Source of the DNA: Camellia lanceoleosa
Lineage: Eukaryota; Streptophyta; Magnoliopsida; Ericales; Theaceae
NCBI GenBank assembly: GCA_025200525.1
Contig: CM045758.1
Location: 58,747,649 to 58,811,648 of the forward strand
Direction: 5' to 3'
Length of the DNA: 64,000 nt
In this document: positions 43,605-55,382 of the stretch, piece by piece
How positions within the stretch are numbered: the first letter of the stretch is position 1
How the letters are laid out: each line of letters begins with the position of its first letter
Made by a program: the position numbers and the translations under genes
The notes under the pieces: model-generated
Seen by the model: only the letters and a program-made list of their open reading frames with translations
Database searches by the model: none
What the model was told of the DNA's origin: nothing

Positions 43605-45740
43605 TTAATCCTCAGAGTCAGACTCCAGCGGCTCAACATCCACTTGCTCATATGGAATCGGCATAGCCAATGTCAAATTAGCAGCAGCAAGGGCCTTGAG
43701 CCAGCTATGTTTGAATCCCCGATTCTTGAATTTGGGGACTTGTTCCATATAATTGTTGAGGGCAGCACTTTGCCCAGCCTCATACGCCTTCAAAGCCTCA
43801 GAATCGGCTACTTCCTTCGCCACCTTCGATTCTGACAAGTTCGCCTCAAGTTTGGCGATTGCCTCTTGGGCTAACTTGAGCGCAGCTTCACTCGCATTCG
43901 CCCTCTGCTCGGCAGCCAATCTGAGCTCATCTACATTTCTGGCCCTCTCCATCTCGGCCTCGGCCCTCGCGCCTTCCATCTGCACCCTCAAAGCTTCAAA
44001 CTCAGCCTTGCTCCTTTGGCCCTCAACTTTCGTTTGTAAACGGCCAAGCTGTTTGATGCCGTCATGATGGCGACGACCTATCTCGACTATCCTTCCGATC
44101 GTCTGCAAAACAGGAAATTAAAACCAAAACAGTATTTGCATAAAATGAAAAGACAAAGTCAAGATATATACCAAAAGAGTCGATTGAGCGGCTAATGCTA
44201 TTGCAACCAGATCTGGCTTCGCCCGGAAAGCTGCCTTGTCAGCCGGCAATGAAACGGACGTAGCCATGCTGAGTGCGACGACTGGATCTTTAATTACCAA
44301 AGCATCAGAGGAGATCGGCGTGTGTTTTTTTTTATCTTCGATTGAATGACAAAAGGCACAATCACATTCGATTCCTCTAAACAAGGCCATTTGTCGGCAC
44401 GATTTTCTTCTGAGTCGGCCTCGACCCCGGCAGGATGCTTCTCTGCCTTTTGCTCAGCCTCTTGATCGACCTACACAACCACAACGGACTCGACACTTTG
44501 GTTTTTTGTCGTTTCCTCCTCAATAACAAGCAATGAGGGCTGAGATTCGGCAACAGGCAGAGAAGGCTGAGATTCAGCGGTAGGTGGCACTTCAGATCGA
44601 ATGGCCTCTGCTCTTCGCCGGGTGGCCAACCTTTCTGCATTTCTCTTTTTGGCAAGTTGCGTGAGGTTTAACCCAGCCATGTCTTCGGGGTATGCGCCGG
44701 GAAGGTCCTCTAAACCATTAAAAACGTCGTCAAATGGAAGTTCCCCTCGGCCCGAAGTGGACGGAGAGTCGGCTGAATTAAGGCTGGCTTCCTCAAAGGC
44801 CAACTTCAAAGCCTCGTCTACTTCCGCTTTAGACTGATCTGACTCAGCGACCTCAGCTACTTCCGCCCACTCCAAATCGGACCCCTCGAAACCAACTTGC
44901 CGCAAGTTTTTGAAGTCGGTCAAAATAAGAGTGGTAAGAGACTCTTCACCCTTCGAAATTGGGATGTTTTCTGCCATCGAGAAGGTCGTATAAGTCAGCT
45001 CGTAGCGAAGCAGAACATGGGCCGCCATCCCCTGTTTCTGAAGACTCGAACGGCCAAAATATTTGAGCGCAACTTTGATTTCCGAAAGAACGGCGTCGTT
45101 AGTTGAAGTCAGGACCTTCTTCAAATCGTTTCCTGCACAAGCAAAACCATGAGGTCTCAAAAATGAAGTTTTATAAATATAACAAAAAAATAAACACAAG
45201 AAGCTATATGGCCACCTGGTTTACCCCTCCGTCTAGGATTAGGATCGAGGCGATCCTCACCTTCGCCGAATTCCCAGTTACCTTGGACAACGACCATAAC
45301 ATCATCAACTTGCTTCCCAGAACTGGAAAACATAGTCACTAATTGATGGTCGGTGTCCTTGGCCCTAAGGAAATAACGTTCGTGCCGACCAGAAGACTTG
45401 GCCAAGGCATAATAATGCCGGATAGCTGGAATGCCGAGGTTAATCCTAAGGCGACGGTTTAGCTCTATAATCTTCATTACGATTCTAAAAAAGTTGACAT
45501 TGGGTTGGGAAGGGATTAAACCCCAATGGCAAAGCACAGCCCTAAGGAATGGGTGAAGAGGGAAATAGACTCCACCCTCTACGATTGATAGGAGAGGGAA
45601 GACGATCGTGGTTTCATTAGCCCTCTCCATATCGAGGGTGCCGTCTGTCATGACAAACGGACGTCATCAGGAATGGAAAAATGGCGTTGAAAGCCAGAAA
45701 TTCGATCCGAGGAGAGGAGATCTTTTAAATGTTTTGCCAT
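43605..45740 (-). pseudogene. Spliced antisense gene of element A, Transposase_28 / 'putative gypsy type' domain
   Basis: The likely start is ATG at 45738-45740 (MAKHLKDLLSSDRISGFQRH), after an acceptor CCTATAG; upstream a GTAAGT donor near 45817 suggests an intron in the leader. A one-base shift lies near 45652. Exon 1 ends at 45216, exon 2 is 45132-44172, exon 3 is 44102-43605; joins are in phase. The segment GGVYFPLHPFLRAVLCHWGL followed by IPSQPN is the signature of the Transposase_28 family found in extra frames of Tat-type elements. The C-terminal half is Ala/Glu-rich coiled coil (AEFEALRVQMEGARAEAEME), ending NRGFKHSWLKAL and an acidic tail. A stop at 44471 and a shift near 44340-44400 break it. 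Despite the family name, no transposase activity is established. It is read against element A. Confidence 0.75.
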
Positions 45741-46101
45741 TTCCTTCAGCCTATAGGAATATGCTAAGCCAAAAACAAACCAGGAAAAAAGATTCAAAGC
45801 AGAGAAGGAGAAAACTTACAAGAGACGAAGAGGATAGTGAAGAAAAGGAAGTTGCAGAGGTAATTCAGAAGGCAGTCCAGAAGGCAGTCCAGCGATGAGC
45901 ATTTAAAAATGTGTATGTATTTGAAAAGACGTTGAAATTTTAAATCACAATAAATAGAAGTGTACAAAGGGGCGGGAAGTTGAAATGATAACTGACAAGC
46001 GTGTGCTTAAACATCTACGTTGGAATGAGGCCAGCCGCCGAATTTCGACTCTGACTTTTCGAGTTCGAAAACAAACACTCCAGCCAACTGTCGTTAGTGG
46101 A
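45741..46101 (-). promoter_or_regulatory. Probable leader/promoter zone of the antisense gene of element A
   Basis: On the minus strand there is a pyrimidine-rich leader-like stretch (about 45800-45890) ending in CTTGTAAGT, a good donor, with the acceptor CTATAG just before the ATG at 45740. I see no clear TATA box. The duplicated word GGCAGTCCAGAA lies at 45870-45890. Confidence 0.35.
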
Positions 46102-46117
46102 GTGCTTGAGGGGCAAT
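46102..46117 (+). other. Polypurine tract of element A
   Basis: GTGCTTGAGGGGCAAT directly before the 3' LTR, a common Gypsy form. Confidence 0.85.
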
Positions 46118-46549
46118 TGTGGGGGCCGAATATTGGGAGTCGTAAAGAGGCCGAATAGTTGAACTTGGAGAGTTGAAATATATATAGCACTCGGCGCCGT
46201 CTCGCACGTTCAAATCCTACCCTATTTGGCCAAATAGCCAGTTGAGTAAGGGGCCGAGTGAAAATTGGTTTGCTACAAAAGAAGCCGAATGGCGAATTGA
46301 AAGTGGGCCCAATCCCGAGGCCCAAGAAAGAAAAGATATAAATAGAAGAACATCAGCCAGAAAGAGGTATGTGAGAACTAGCATGTTTAACTTAAGATAC
46401 AAGCAATCAAGAGAGTATACACTGACTTATCCGTCGGAAGTGCTAATTCCGGCACCCTGACTGGAGTGTTCATTCTTTTTCAGGTGGCTAGCTGAGGATC
46501 ACGAGCGTCCCTCAGGATCTGAAGAGTATTTCCAAACCACTTCTCCACA
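46118..46549 (+). mobile_element. 3' LTR of element A
   Basis: 432 bp, TGTGGGGG to CTCCACA, followed by the duplication ATACT (46550-46554). Roughly 20-25 differences from the 5' LTR, most of them transitions. Confidence 0.95.
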
Positions 46550-46554
46550 ATACT

Positions 46555-46847
46555 ATTTTTAGTGACGAAAACAAAATTTCATCACCAAATGTTTAAAATA
46601 AATAAAATAATAGGTGACAAAATTTTTTTTCATCTCTAAATTTTAGTTTTTGTCGCAAACCAAATTCCCGCCCTTAAAAATTTTGTGGAAAATTTGGGAG
46701 CCATATTAGAGACGAAAAGTTTCATCCCCACTGTAAAAATTTTATGAGACAAATATAATTTCATCACTTATAATTTAAGGGGGCAAAATGACACCGTTTT
46801 GTCTTCCCAAATCACTCTTCTCTCTCGCGCTCTTTCTCTCACTCTCT

Positions 46848-46884
<37 letters not shown>

Positions 46885-48857
46885 AGTCTTGTCTCTCTCT
46901 CGCTCTCTGGTCTGAGCTCGTAAAACCCTCTCACCAATCTCTTCCTTGTCCTCTCACATGCACACGAGCACTGCCGGAAACCCTCTCTCTCCGTTCGAAT
47001 CGCACCACCGGAAGCCCTTTTCTCCGTTCGTTTTGCTTCCCTGATGCAGCATCATCGGAAGCCTTCTTCTCCATCCATTTTGCACTAGGTATCTTCTTTT
47101 CTATATATATATATACATGTACACTCTTCGTGAATAAAGATTTGTATGCGATTTCCCTCAATTTTTTTTTTTTTTTTGCGATTTCCAATTGGGTAAATTA
47201 TTAACGAAACCCTAGCCACCATCTCCATTCACTTCGTCCTTTGTTTGGTTGCCTTTTCATCTTCGGCTCCGCCACTTCTGCTTACTAGGTTAGTCTCTCT
47301 CTCTCTCTCTGTGTTCGTGTATAAATGTGTATATATATAGAAATTTCTAATTTGATAAAAATTGGGTTGGGTTCCCCTTTTAGATGTTCAAATAAAAATT
47401 GGGGAAATTGAAAATACTAAGGAAATACTAAGAATTAGGCATGCGTTTGGCTGCCGAGAAAATACTGAGGAAATTGAAAAACAAGAAGGCTTTCATGATT
47501 TTTTATTTTTTTTATTTTTGAAATGGAGATTTCTTATCCAAATAACCTTCCTTGCTAAACTTTAGTTGAGTTTTTGTTTCTAGTGGGCAAATCAAGGGAC
47601 ATTTATGATGCAAATCGTTCATATGGTTTTTCCCCCATTGTATATTTTTAAGCAACCTAGCAGATTGTAATATTAATTATGTTTGGAATTGTGAATTTCT
47701 AAGGAAAATTTTCAATTTTAATTTTCCTAATTTTGTTCTATTAGAATTCATTACTATATGGGTGTGTTAGTTTTGCCTAGCCTCTCATTTTGTGAGAGAT
47801 TAATCTTATTAGGTTAGATGTAATGTTTTGTCCTAGCCTTAAGTTTGGTGTCACATCTTGAAAGTTGTGTTGATCCTCAGCTTGTGTATTGAGCATTTCT
47901 GTAATATCTATATTTTTTGGTATAAAACTAACCGCTTACTTACCCAACCAAGAAGAAGAAGAAGAAGAAGAAGAAGAAGAAGAAGAAGAAGAAGAAGAAG
48001 AATTTGTTACTATGGATGATGAGGCCTTGTATTCCTTGATTGTTCGGTCTGATGAACTCAATATGTGAGATTTGACATTAGACAATTGTGGCATAGTATA
48101 ATTTCTGGAAAAAAAAAATAAGAAGAAAAAGCTATAACAAGGCTCTATTATTAGGACTTTCTGGCATAATGAGGTACTTGCCTGAATTTTGGCCAGAATT
48201 GTAGATTTTTCACTATAGCAAATTTAGGACAATGGAATGACAGTTGTTTTCCTCATTTATAATGACGTGTATATGTAATTGAATTGTGTAGCAAACCCTA
48301 TGTAATTGGGGTTTAAAGCTTGTGTTGGATGCATTAGTTTCTGAAACAATTATGGGTCAGGTGATTTTTAAATCTACCCCTCTATGTGCTTCTAGTCTTC
48401 AAATAAAAACTACTATAAAAATCATTGTTTTGTAAGCAAGCATTATAATCCCTTTGTTTGTTTGCTGAGAAAATTAAGTTAAAATGTAGGAAAAGTATTG
48501 AGCTTTAGAATTTATTTTCAGTTAGGCTGCATAATTAAGTGTAGTTGAGTTTTCCATTATTTATGGGAAGTATATGTGCTCCTCCCTCGCATTGCCTTTG
48601 CCTTGAGTTGATTTTAATTTTGTTTTCTCTTATTTTCCCCCACATGTGCACAACTTTTTTTATAATTCTACAACATGTTTACATTAGATTTGGTTGTTGA
48701 GAGACTACAGTAATTAACTCTGTTCTATGGGTCAGGAAAAGAAGTCACTTGTTGCACATTATTAATATAAGACATTGTTCTAAACAATCTTTCATTATAA
48801 CACAATAATTAACTCTCCTGTTCTAAACAATTCAGACAATCACTTGAATGCATCATC
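46555..48857. other. CACTA interior: subterminal repeats and non-coding cargo
   Basis: The first 230 bp carry GTGACGAAA/TTTCATC words of the CACTA left end. A CT-rich stretch (CT repeat 46853-46880) followed by CACTAG|GTATCT and intron-like DNA looks like a captured gene leader. I cannot identify the source; HISN4, whose exons follow, is a candidate. No long frame is supported. Confidence 0.45.
47951..48002. repeat. (GAA)n microsatellite
   Basis: About 17 uninterrupted AGA/GAA triplets. Confidence 0.95.
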
Positions 48858-49540
48858 AAACTTGTTGTTATGAAGGGAGACCAATATGATGTAAGAGAGC
48901 AAACAAATGAAAATGAGGTATAGCAAAATGTAATTCTTAATCAAATCATTATGTGTTTGAATGATATTTACTTTAAACTATATGATTTGATTGGTGTGCA
49001 GACAGTGGTGGACATCTTGATATTATTTATATTCCCACCCAACCCCCCAGCCAGCATCTTTTATTATGACACTAGTTGTTTTCTTTAATTCCATCAAGGA
49101 AATAATTGTCTATTATTTGTTATGCTTCTTCTTTCTAGACATTTACGTGAACTCTTAATTCATGACCTAATACCTATTTATGTTGATGAATTTTCTTTAC
49201 ACTAGTCAAGGAACATCATTAATGTAAATTTTGGTTAATTCATATTTTGGTCATATTTGGCTCTATTCTTCAATGTTGACATATCTGCCTCTTGTTCAGT
49301 TTGTTTTTATTTTGTGGACATATCTATACTCTGTATTAAACCAAAACAGTTTTGGGATTCCAGCTTGGTGTCCACATGGAGGCAGTGTGCATTGTCCTTG
49401 ATCCTTTAAATTTAGAATAATAAAGAGGAAAAAAAAAACAAAAAGAAAATATAGATGCTGGTGAAAAGACAAAACTTTACCTTTTTGAAAAAAGTAAATA
49501 ATAGCAATTGACACCCAATTCTCCTCACCTCACCTCCCTC

Positions 49541-49588
<48 letters not shown>

Positions 49589-49793
49589 TCTTTCTTTTCC
49601 CTTCAATTTTTTTTTTATATGTATATATTTTCTCATTCTATATGGGATTATGATCATGTGCATTGCTTATACGTCACTTCAGTTTTTTTTTATTTATTTG
49701 GTAATGAGTAGTGTCATCATCTTTTTGAAGGTGAGAAACCTTGGCAAGCCAGTGGATCTTGCCAGATAGTATTACAAAGATGGGGCTGATGAG
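48858..49793 (+). pseudogene. HISN4: Captured HISN4 (imidazole glycerol phosphate synthase, hisHF) exons
   Basis: Two exons of the plastid histidine-synthesis enzyme. Exon a (48858-48917) reads KLVVMKGDQYDVREQTNENE and ends at GAG|GTATAG. Exon b (49731-49793) follows a TTTTTGAAG acceptor, reads VRNLGKPVDLAR, a TAG stop, then YYKDGADE, and ends at GAG|GTATGC. The two are adjacent in plant HISN4, at the start of the cyclase (HisF-like) barrel, and join in phase 0. In the real gene the product makes imidazole glycerol phosphate and AICAR from PRFAR. Here the stop, the missing flanking exons and the CACTA location show a transduplicated fragment. No other HISN4 exon is recognised in the window. 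Confidence 0.82.
49544..49584. repeat. (CT)n microsatellite
   Basis: About 40 bp of CT dinucleotides, inside the intron between the two captured HISN4 exons. Confidence 0.95.
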
Positions 49794-50549
49794 GTATGCC
49801 CAGTTTTGGATAGATGTGATGTTCATATTTTATTGAAGAGTCATGAAATCAACGTATGATCATATTGGATAGATGTGATGTTCATGTTTTATTGTAGCAT
49901 TGCCATGCTATTGTATGATCTTATTATTACTACCAAATTGGCACAAATCTCTTATGGATGGTGGTGGAGTAGTGCCTGAGCTTTTAGTCTTTGGTTGATG
50001 TATCAAGCTAGTAGAATCTCCTCTTTTATCATATCCATGTTTGGAAAAGTTAATTATTTATTTATTTTTACTCTGATTATTCTCGCATCATACCAAGTTG
50101 AAGGGGTTGCTATGTGCAGTTTATAGAATTGTTTATAATTTATTTTATTTTTTTTATTTTAGAAATTTACATCAAAGTGTTTGGTGTACATTTTGCTTAC
50201 ATCTTATGAGAAAGAAGTAGTTCATCAATTTTTAACTTGTTAGAATCTGCACCAAACAAGCCTTAAATCTACACTATAAATTCAAATCGTAAGCATTTTG
50301 GAGAGGGAATTCTCCCATATTCTTAATCTAGTTTACATTCTGATGAATTGTGATATTGATGTCCAGGTCTTTCTTTATCTAGAAGTTTTTTGGGCAATTT
50401 GGATAGCGAAAAGTTCTGTAATCTTCCTAATGGGACCGATCAAGCTTCTGAAATGCCTTTATTGATAGGCAATAAAGGTACACTATGACATCTCAATGTA
50501 CTCCCTTCCTTAGTGGCATTATTCTTTAAAGAATATGTAGTACTAACTA

Positions 50550-50586
<37 letters not shown>

Positions 50587-51458
50587 AAAAATAATAAAAT
50601 AATAATAAAAAAGAAAGTATTATAACAATTGCAAGGAGATGATTTACAACAACATTAGCTTGTTAGGATGCAGTCATGAACAGGCTTGGATAGGAAGGTC
50701 TGATGTAATTTGCAGGTTGCAACACCGTGTCATTGCAATTGATGTATATTATCTGTAGTGGGTCGAGATAAATTTCAATGGAATAAAATGGCCATCACCT
50801 AAACAAATGAAAAAAAAAAAAGAAAAAGAAAAAAAAAGAAAAAGGGATGCCTTGCTAAGTGTCGCAGAGGTCTCTAATCATGTAGCTAAAACCTTCATTT
50901 GTGGAAAGCCCTTGTATATTATGTAAACCATCTGTTGAAATTGAAATTCTAACTTGAAGTACTTTATGTTTATTTGAACACAATTTTCAAGGTATTTGAC
51001 ATAATTTCAAGTTTGTCATTGCAATCTATTAATTTACTGTTTTTTTTCTGAACTTGCAATCCATCTAAAATTAGTTTGCAATGGAGTGCAGGTAGGGTTT
51101 GTCTAATCTCTTATCCCGTTGATACCCTAGTTTTTACTTTTGATTCATGTTTAGATGCTACCTATCAAACAGTGGCCAAAAGGTCCATTTCTTGCATTAT
51201 TAGATTTCTAAGCTCCTACTGTCCATGTGGTGGTTTGGTAGACAAGTGCCTCATGAGATTTTAGCTGTAATACAATTGTTTGGGTTCCCCAATCCTAGTG
51301 ACTGTTTATTTGGTTTGTACAAGTGAAGTATGATATTAGATAAACCATTAAGTTCTTTAATATGGTGATGGAGGGTATTTGTTTTATTGAGAATCTGTTT
51401 GACGTAGTTGTGATTCATGTGATGATTGTCAACACTTATACTATCTTCCTTGTGGCAG
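49794..51458. other. CACTA interior, intron-like DNA
   Basis: AT-rich with A runs (50552-50581 and near 50810-50845). A stretch at about 50383-50478 (open frame with LPNGTDQASEMPLLIGNK, followed by GTACAC) is exon-like but not recognised. Nothing else supportable. Confidence 0.4.
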
Positions 51459-51737
51459 GTCTTGATGAACTTAACAAATGACAACCTTGTGTCTTTGTCG
51501 AAGAAATTCTTTGCTCAGAGGGATCGAAACCTTGTCTTCATTGATTGTTGGCCACTTTCCATCATTCAGTTCATCTTTGCCACCCTTCAGTGATGTAAGA
51601 AATGATACCTTGTTGTCCAAGTCTAGTCTTGAGATTGACCATCAGAATGACAGCCTTCTCTCTGATCAAGAATTAGATTTTCTTGTTGCTATTTTGGGCT
51701 TGCTCATAAACCTAGTAGATAAAGATGGCCACAACAG
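51459..51737 (+). pseudogene. WAPL: Captured WAPL exon (cohesin release factor)
   Basis: After the acceptor TTGTGGCAG the exon starts VLMNLTNDN, loses phase through a small indel, then resumes in the next frame with GIETLSSLIVGHFPSFSSSL, LEIDHQNDSLLSDQELDF and LVAILGLLINLVDKDGHN, ending at the donor CAACAG|GTAAAA. These are the conserved words of the plant WAPL C-terminal domain, which acts in the nucleus to unload cohesin from chromosomes. One exon only, with a frameshift, inside a CACTA element: a captured fragment, not a gene. The conserved splice sites show it was copied from genomic DNA, not from mRNA. Confidence 0.85.
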
Positions 51738-52048
51738 GTAAAATTTTCTTTTCGTTAAATTCACTTGCATTTTATTGTAAGTTGAAGTTGTTAGTGCAGA
51801 AGTTAGCAATATGTTTATCTAATTTTATCATACATGCCCTTTAATTTTATACTATAAAGTTATTTATCTATATAAAAACATTAGTTATTTGCCAATTTCA
51901 TTGTTTGAATGATGATTCTTGGATCATTTCACTACCACTTCAATTACTTGACTCCCATAAAATGTGATGCAAATTTCTGGTAAAAAATTATTTGGAAAGA
52001 AGCAAAACGAGATCAATCGTGGCAGGGGTAAGAAAATTCCTCATAAAG
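51738..52048. other. CACTA interior, downstream of the WAPL exon
   Basis: AT-rich, presumably part of the intron that followed the captured exon. No gene. Confidence 0.45.
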
Positions 52049-54812
52049 TATTGCGGTTTGAAAACTAAGTAGAAAAATGCACTTTTCCAACACTTAGGCT
52101 TGAAAATAGGCCACCGGGAGCCAAAATCGTGAAACACTCACGAGAAGGCCACGGGAACACCCAAAGCACCTCGGGAGGGACCAATGCAACTTGTGAAAAC
52201 TTACGGAACTAGCATTGGATTTCCGGTTTGAAAACTAAGTAGAAAAATGCACTTTTCTAACACTTAGGCTTGAAAATAGGCCCGGGGAACACTTCAATCA
52301 CCTCAGAAGCAACCGTTGTAACTTGTGTAAACTTACGGAACTAGCACGGGACTCCCGTTTTGAAAACTAAGTCCAAAAATGAATTTTTCTAACAGTTAAG
52401 CTTGTAAATAGGCCATCAGGCGCCAAAATCATGTAACAGGCATGGGAAGGTCTGGGGAACACCTCAAACACCTCGCGAGGGACCAAAGTAAGTCGTGGAA
52501 ACATACGGAACTAGCACGGGACTCCCGGTTCAAAAACTAATTCCAAAAATGCACTTTTTCACACTTAAGCTTGAAAAATAGACTATCGGATGCCAAAATT
52601 ATGTAACAGCCACAAGACGGCCTGGGTAACACCTCAAACACCTCGGGAGGGACCAAAGTAAGTTGTGGAAACTTACGGAACTAGCACGGGACTCCCGATT
52701 CGAAAACTAAGTCCAAAAATGTACTTTTTCACACTTAAGCTTGAAAAATAGGCCATCGGAGGCCAAAATCCTGTAACTACCACGAGACGGCCCAGGGAAC
52801 ACCTCAAACACCTCGGAAGGGACCAAAATAAGTTGTGGAAACTTATGGAACTAGCACGGGACTCCTGGTTCAAAAATTAAGTCCAAAAATGCACTTTTTC
52901 ACACTTAAGCTTGAAAAATTGGCCATCAGAGGCCAAAATAGTGCAACAGTCACGAGACGGCCTGGGAAACATCTCAAACATCTTGGGAGGGACTAATTTG
53001 AGTTGTGAAAACTTACAGAACTAGCACGGGACTCCCGGTTTGAAAACTAAGTCCAAAAATGCACTTTTTCACACCTAAGCTTGAAAATAGGCCATAGGAG
53101 GCCAAAATCGTGCAACAGTCATGAGACGGCCCGGGAAACACCTCAAAGACCTCGGGAGGGACCAATGTGAGTTTTGGAAACTTACAGAACTAGCACAGGA
53201 CTCCCGGTTTGAAAACTAAGTCCAAAAATGCACTTTTCACACTTAAGCTTGAAAATAGGCCATTGGAGGCCAAAATCGTGCAACAGCCATGAGACGGCCC
53301 GGGGAACACCTCAGACACCTTGGGAGGGACCGATGTGAGTTGTGGAAACTTACGGAACTAGTACGGGACTCCCCGTTTGAAAACTAAGTCCAAAAATGCA
53401 CTTTATCACACTTAAGCTTGAAAATAGGCCATTGAAGGCCAAAATCGTGCAACAGCCATGAGACGGCCTGGGGAACACCTCAGACACCTCTGGAGAGACC
53501 AATGTGAGTTGTGGAAACTTACGCAACTAGCACATGATTCCCGGTTCGAAAAGTAAGTCCAAAAATGCACTTTTTCACACTTAAGCTTGAAAAATAGGCC
53601 ATCAGAGGCCAAAATAGTGCAACAGCCATGAGACGACCTGGGGAACATCTCAAACACCTCGAGAGGAACCAATGTGAGTTGTGAAAACTTATGAAACTAG
53701 CACGAGACTCCCGATTTAAAAACTAAGGCCTCGTTTGGGAAGGATCGATTTGGCCAAAAAGCCAAAAAGTTACTAAAAAAGTCAAAAAGCCAACAACTCA
53801 TACCAAAAAGTCAAAGATTCTCTTTTCTCTCTACGTTTTGCACATCTTTTCGTAAAAAGCTAAAAAGTCATTCCAAACATACTAGTTTTTTTTAGCTCAT
53901 ATTTTAGCTAAATAGCCAAAAAGTTACTAAATTAGTCTGTTCCCAAACGAGGCCTAAGTCCAAAAATGCATTTTTTCACACTTATTTTTGAAAATAGGCC
54001 ATAAGAGGCCAAAATCATGCAACAGCCACGAGACGGCCCGAGGAACATCTCAAACACCTCGGGAGGGACCAATGTGAGTTGTGGAAACTTACGGAACTAG
54101 CACATGACTCTCGGTTCGAAAACTAAGTCTAAAAATGCACTTTTTCACACTTAAGCTTGAAAAATAGGCCATCAGAGGCCAAAATAATGCAACAGCCACG
54201 AGACGGCCTGGGGAACATCTCAAACACCTCGAGAGGGACCAATGTGAGTTGTGAAAACTTACGGAACTAGCATGGGACTCCCGATTTGAAAAGTCCAAAA
54301 ATGCACTTTTTCACACTTATTTTTGAAAATAGGCCATAAGAGGCCAAAATCATGCAACAACCATGAGATGGCCCGAGGAACATCTCAAACACCTCGGGAG
54401 GGACCAATGTGAGTTGTGAAAACTTACGGAACTAGCACAGGACTCTCGGTTTGAAAACTAAGTTGAAAAATGCACTTTTTCACACTTAAGCTTTAAACTA
54501 GGCCATTTGAGGCCAAAATCGTGCAGCAGCCACGAGACGGCCGGGGAACACCTCAAATAGCTTAGGAGGGACCAATGTGAGTTGTGAAAATTTACGGAAG
54601 TAGCACGGGACTCCCGGTTTGAAAACTAAGTCCAAAATTGCACTTTTTCACACTTAAACTTGAAAATAGACCTTCGACGGGCCAAAATCTGCAACAGCCA
54701 CGGGACGGCCCGGGGAACACCTCAAACACATCGGGAGGGACCAATGTAAGTTGTGGAAACTTACGGAACTTGCACCGGACTCCCAATTTGAAAACTAATT
54801 TGAAAAATGCAT
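52049..54812. repeat. About 170-bp tandem array (about 16 units)
   Basis: The marker CTAGCACGGGACTCCCG recurs near 52341, 52511, 52681, 52851, 53021, 53190, 53358, 53527, 53697, 54107, 54267, 54432, 54600 and 54769, a step of 168-170 bp in most units. Each unit also carries GAAAACTAAGTCCAAAAATG and TTAAGCTTGAAAATAGGCCA. Units are moderately diverged. A MITE interrupts one unit. Part of the CACTA element. Confidence 0.92.
53727..53954. mobile_element. Tourist-like (PIF/Harbinger) MITE inside the tandem array
   Basis: 228 bp with ends GGCCTCGTTTGGGAA and TTCCCAAACGAGGCC, perfect 15-bp inverted repeats, and TAA on both sides (53724-53726 and 53955-53957). The interior is built of GCCAAAAAG words. 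No coding capacity. Confidence 0.93.
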
Positions 54813-55382
54813 GTTAAATTGTATATTTTATGGATAAGATAATAGTTGTCTAACTTGCATTTTTTTTTTGGTTTCATTTTTTTGCAGATTCAAGATTTGA
54901 TATGGACATGTTTGGTAATTTGGAGGGCAGATGGTAGCTCATTTTGTGTTTTTGTTCATATTACCTTACATGTATTTTGGTTACGTTGTAAATTTTATAT
55001 TTTTGTTGGTATTACAAGACATGTTGGGTAATCCGCCCTTGATATTTTATTTTTGTTAATATTAGTAGACTTGTTTTTTGTTGGATATTAGGAGATGTGT
55101 TTGGTAATCCGCATGTGGTTGATATTATATTTTTGTAGATATTAGTAGACGTTTTTTGTGGATATTTGGAGACATGTTTATAATCCGCATGCAGTTCATA
55201 TTATAATTTTGTGGATAGTGCTAAAATTCGATTGTGATGTTTATGAAAATGAATAGATTTTTGTATTGATTTGTAATAGATATTTTATTGAACAAGTTAT
55301 TGAAATGCGCAGGGAATTGTTACTGAAAAGATAAAATTTCGAAGGAAAGTACTACCTCCATTTTCAATTTTTTTAATTTTTA
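54813..55382. other. CACTA interior between array and right end
   Basis: T-rich DNA with three diverged copies of a GATATTAGTAGAC / GGTAATCCGCATG motif (about 55020-55200). A TTTTTTGCAG acceptor at 54888 is followed by an open frame (IQDLIWTCLVIWRADGSS) that I do not recognise. Confidence 0.4.

Larger units (their letters stand above)
7700..46549 (+). mobile_element. LTR retrotransposon A (Ty3/Gypsy, Tat lineage), host of the nest
   Basis: Two 432-bp LTRs in the same orientation are flanked by the 5-bp duplication ATACT (7695-7699 and 46550-46554), which proves a single insertion into the CACTA element. Inside, in order: primer site, gag start, nested element B with C (8673 to about 38304), decayed pol (38305-41050), a 100-bp tandem array, two antisense reading frames, a polypurine tract (46102-46117) and the 3' LTR. 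The rest of gag, the protease and the first part of reverse transcriptase are missing at the right edge of B. LTRs differ at roughly 20-25 sites by eye (about 5%), so the insertion is old. Confidence 0.93.

Noticed and set aside
46788..47204. Frame rich in Ser-Leu (SLSLSL) after the CACTA left end
   Set aside because: Translation of a CT microsatellite; no conserved protein part.
50383..50478. Possible further captured exon (LPNGTDQASEMPLLIGNK) between HISN4 and WAPL pieces
   Set aside because: I could match it neither to HISN4 nor to WAPL; noted in the region description only.
50552..50581. Poly-A run as the tail of a LINE/SINE
   Set aside because: No recognisable body or target duplication; several A runs of this kind are scattered around.
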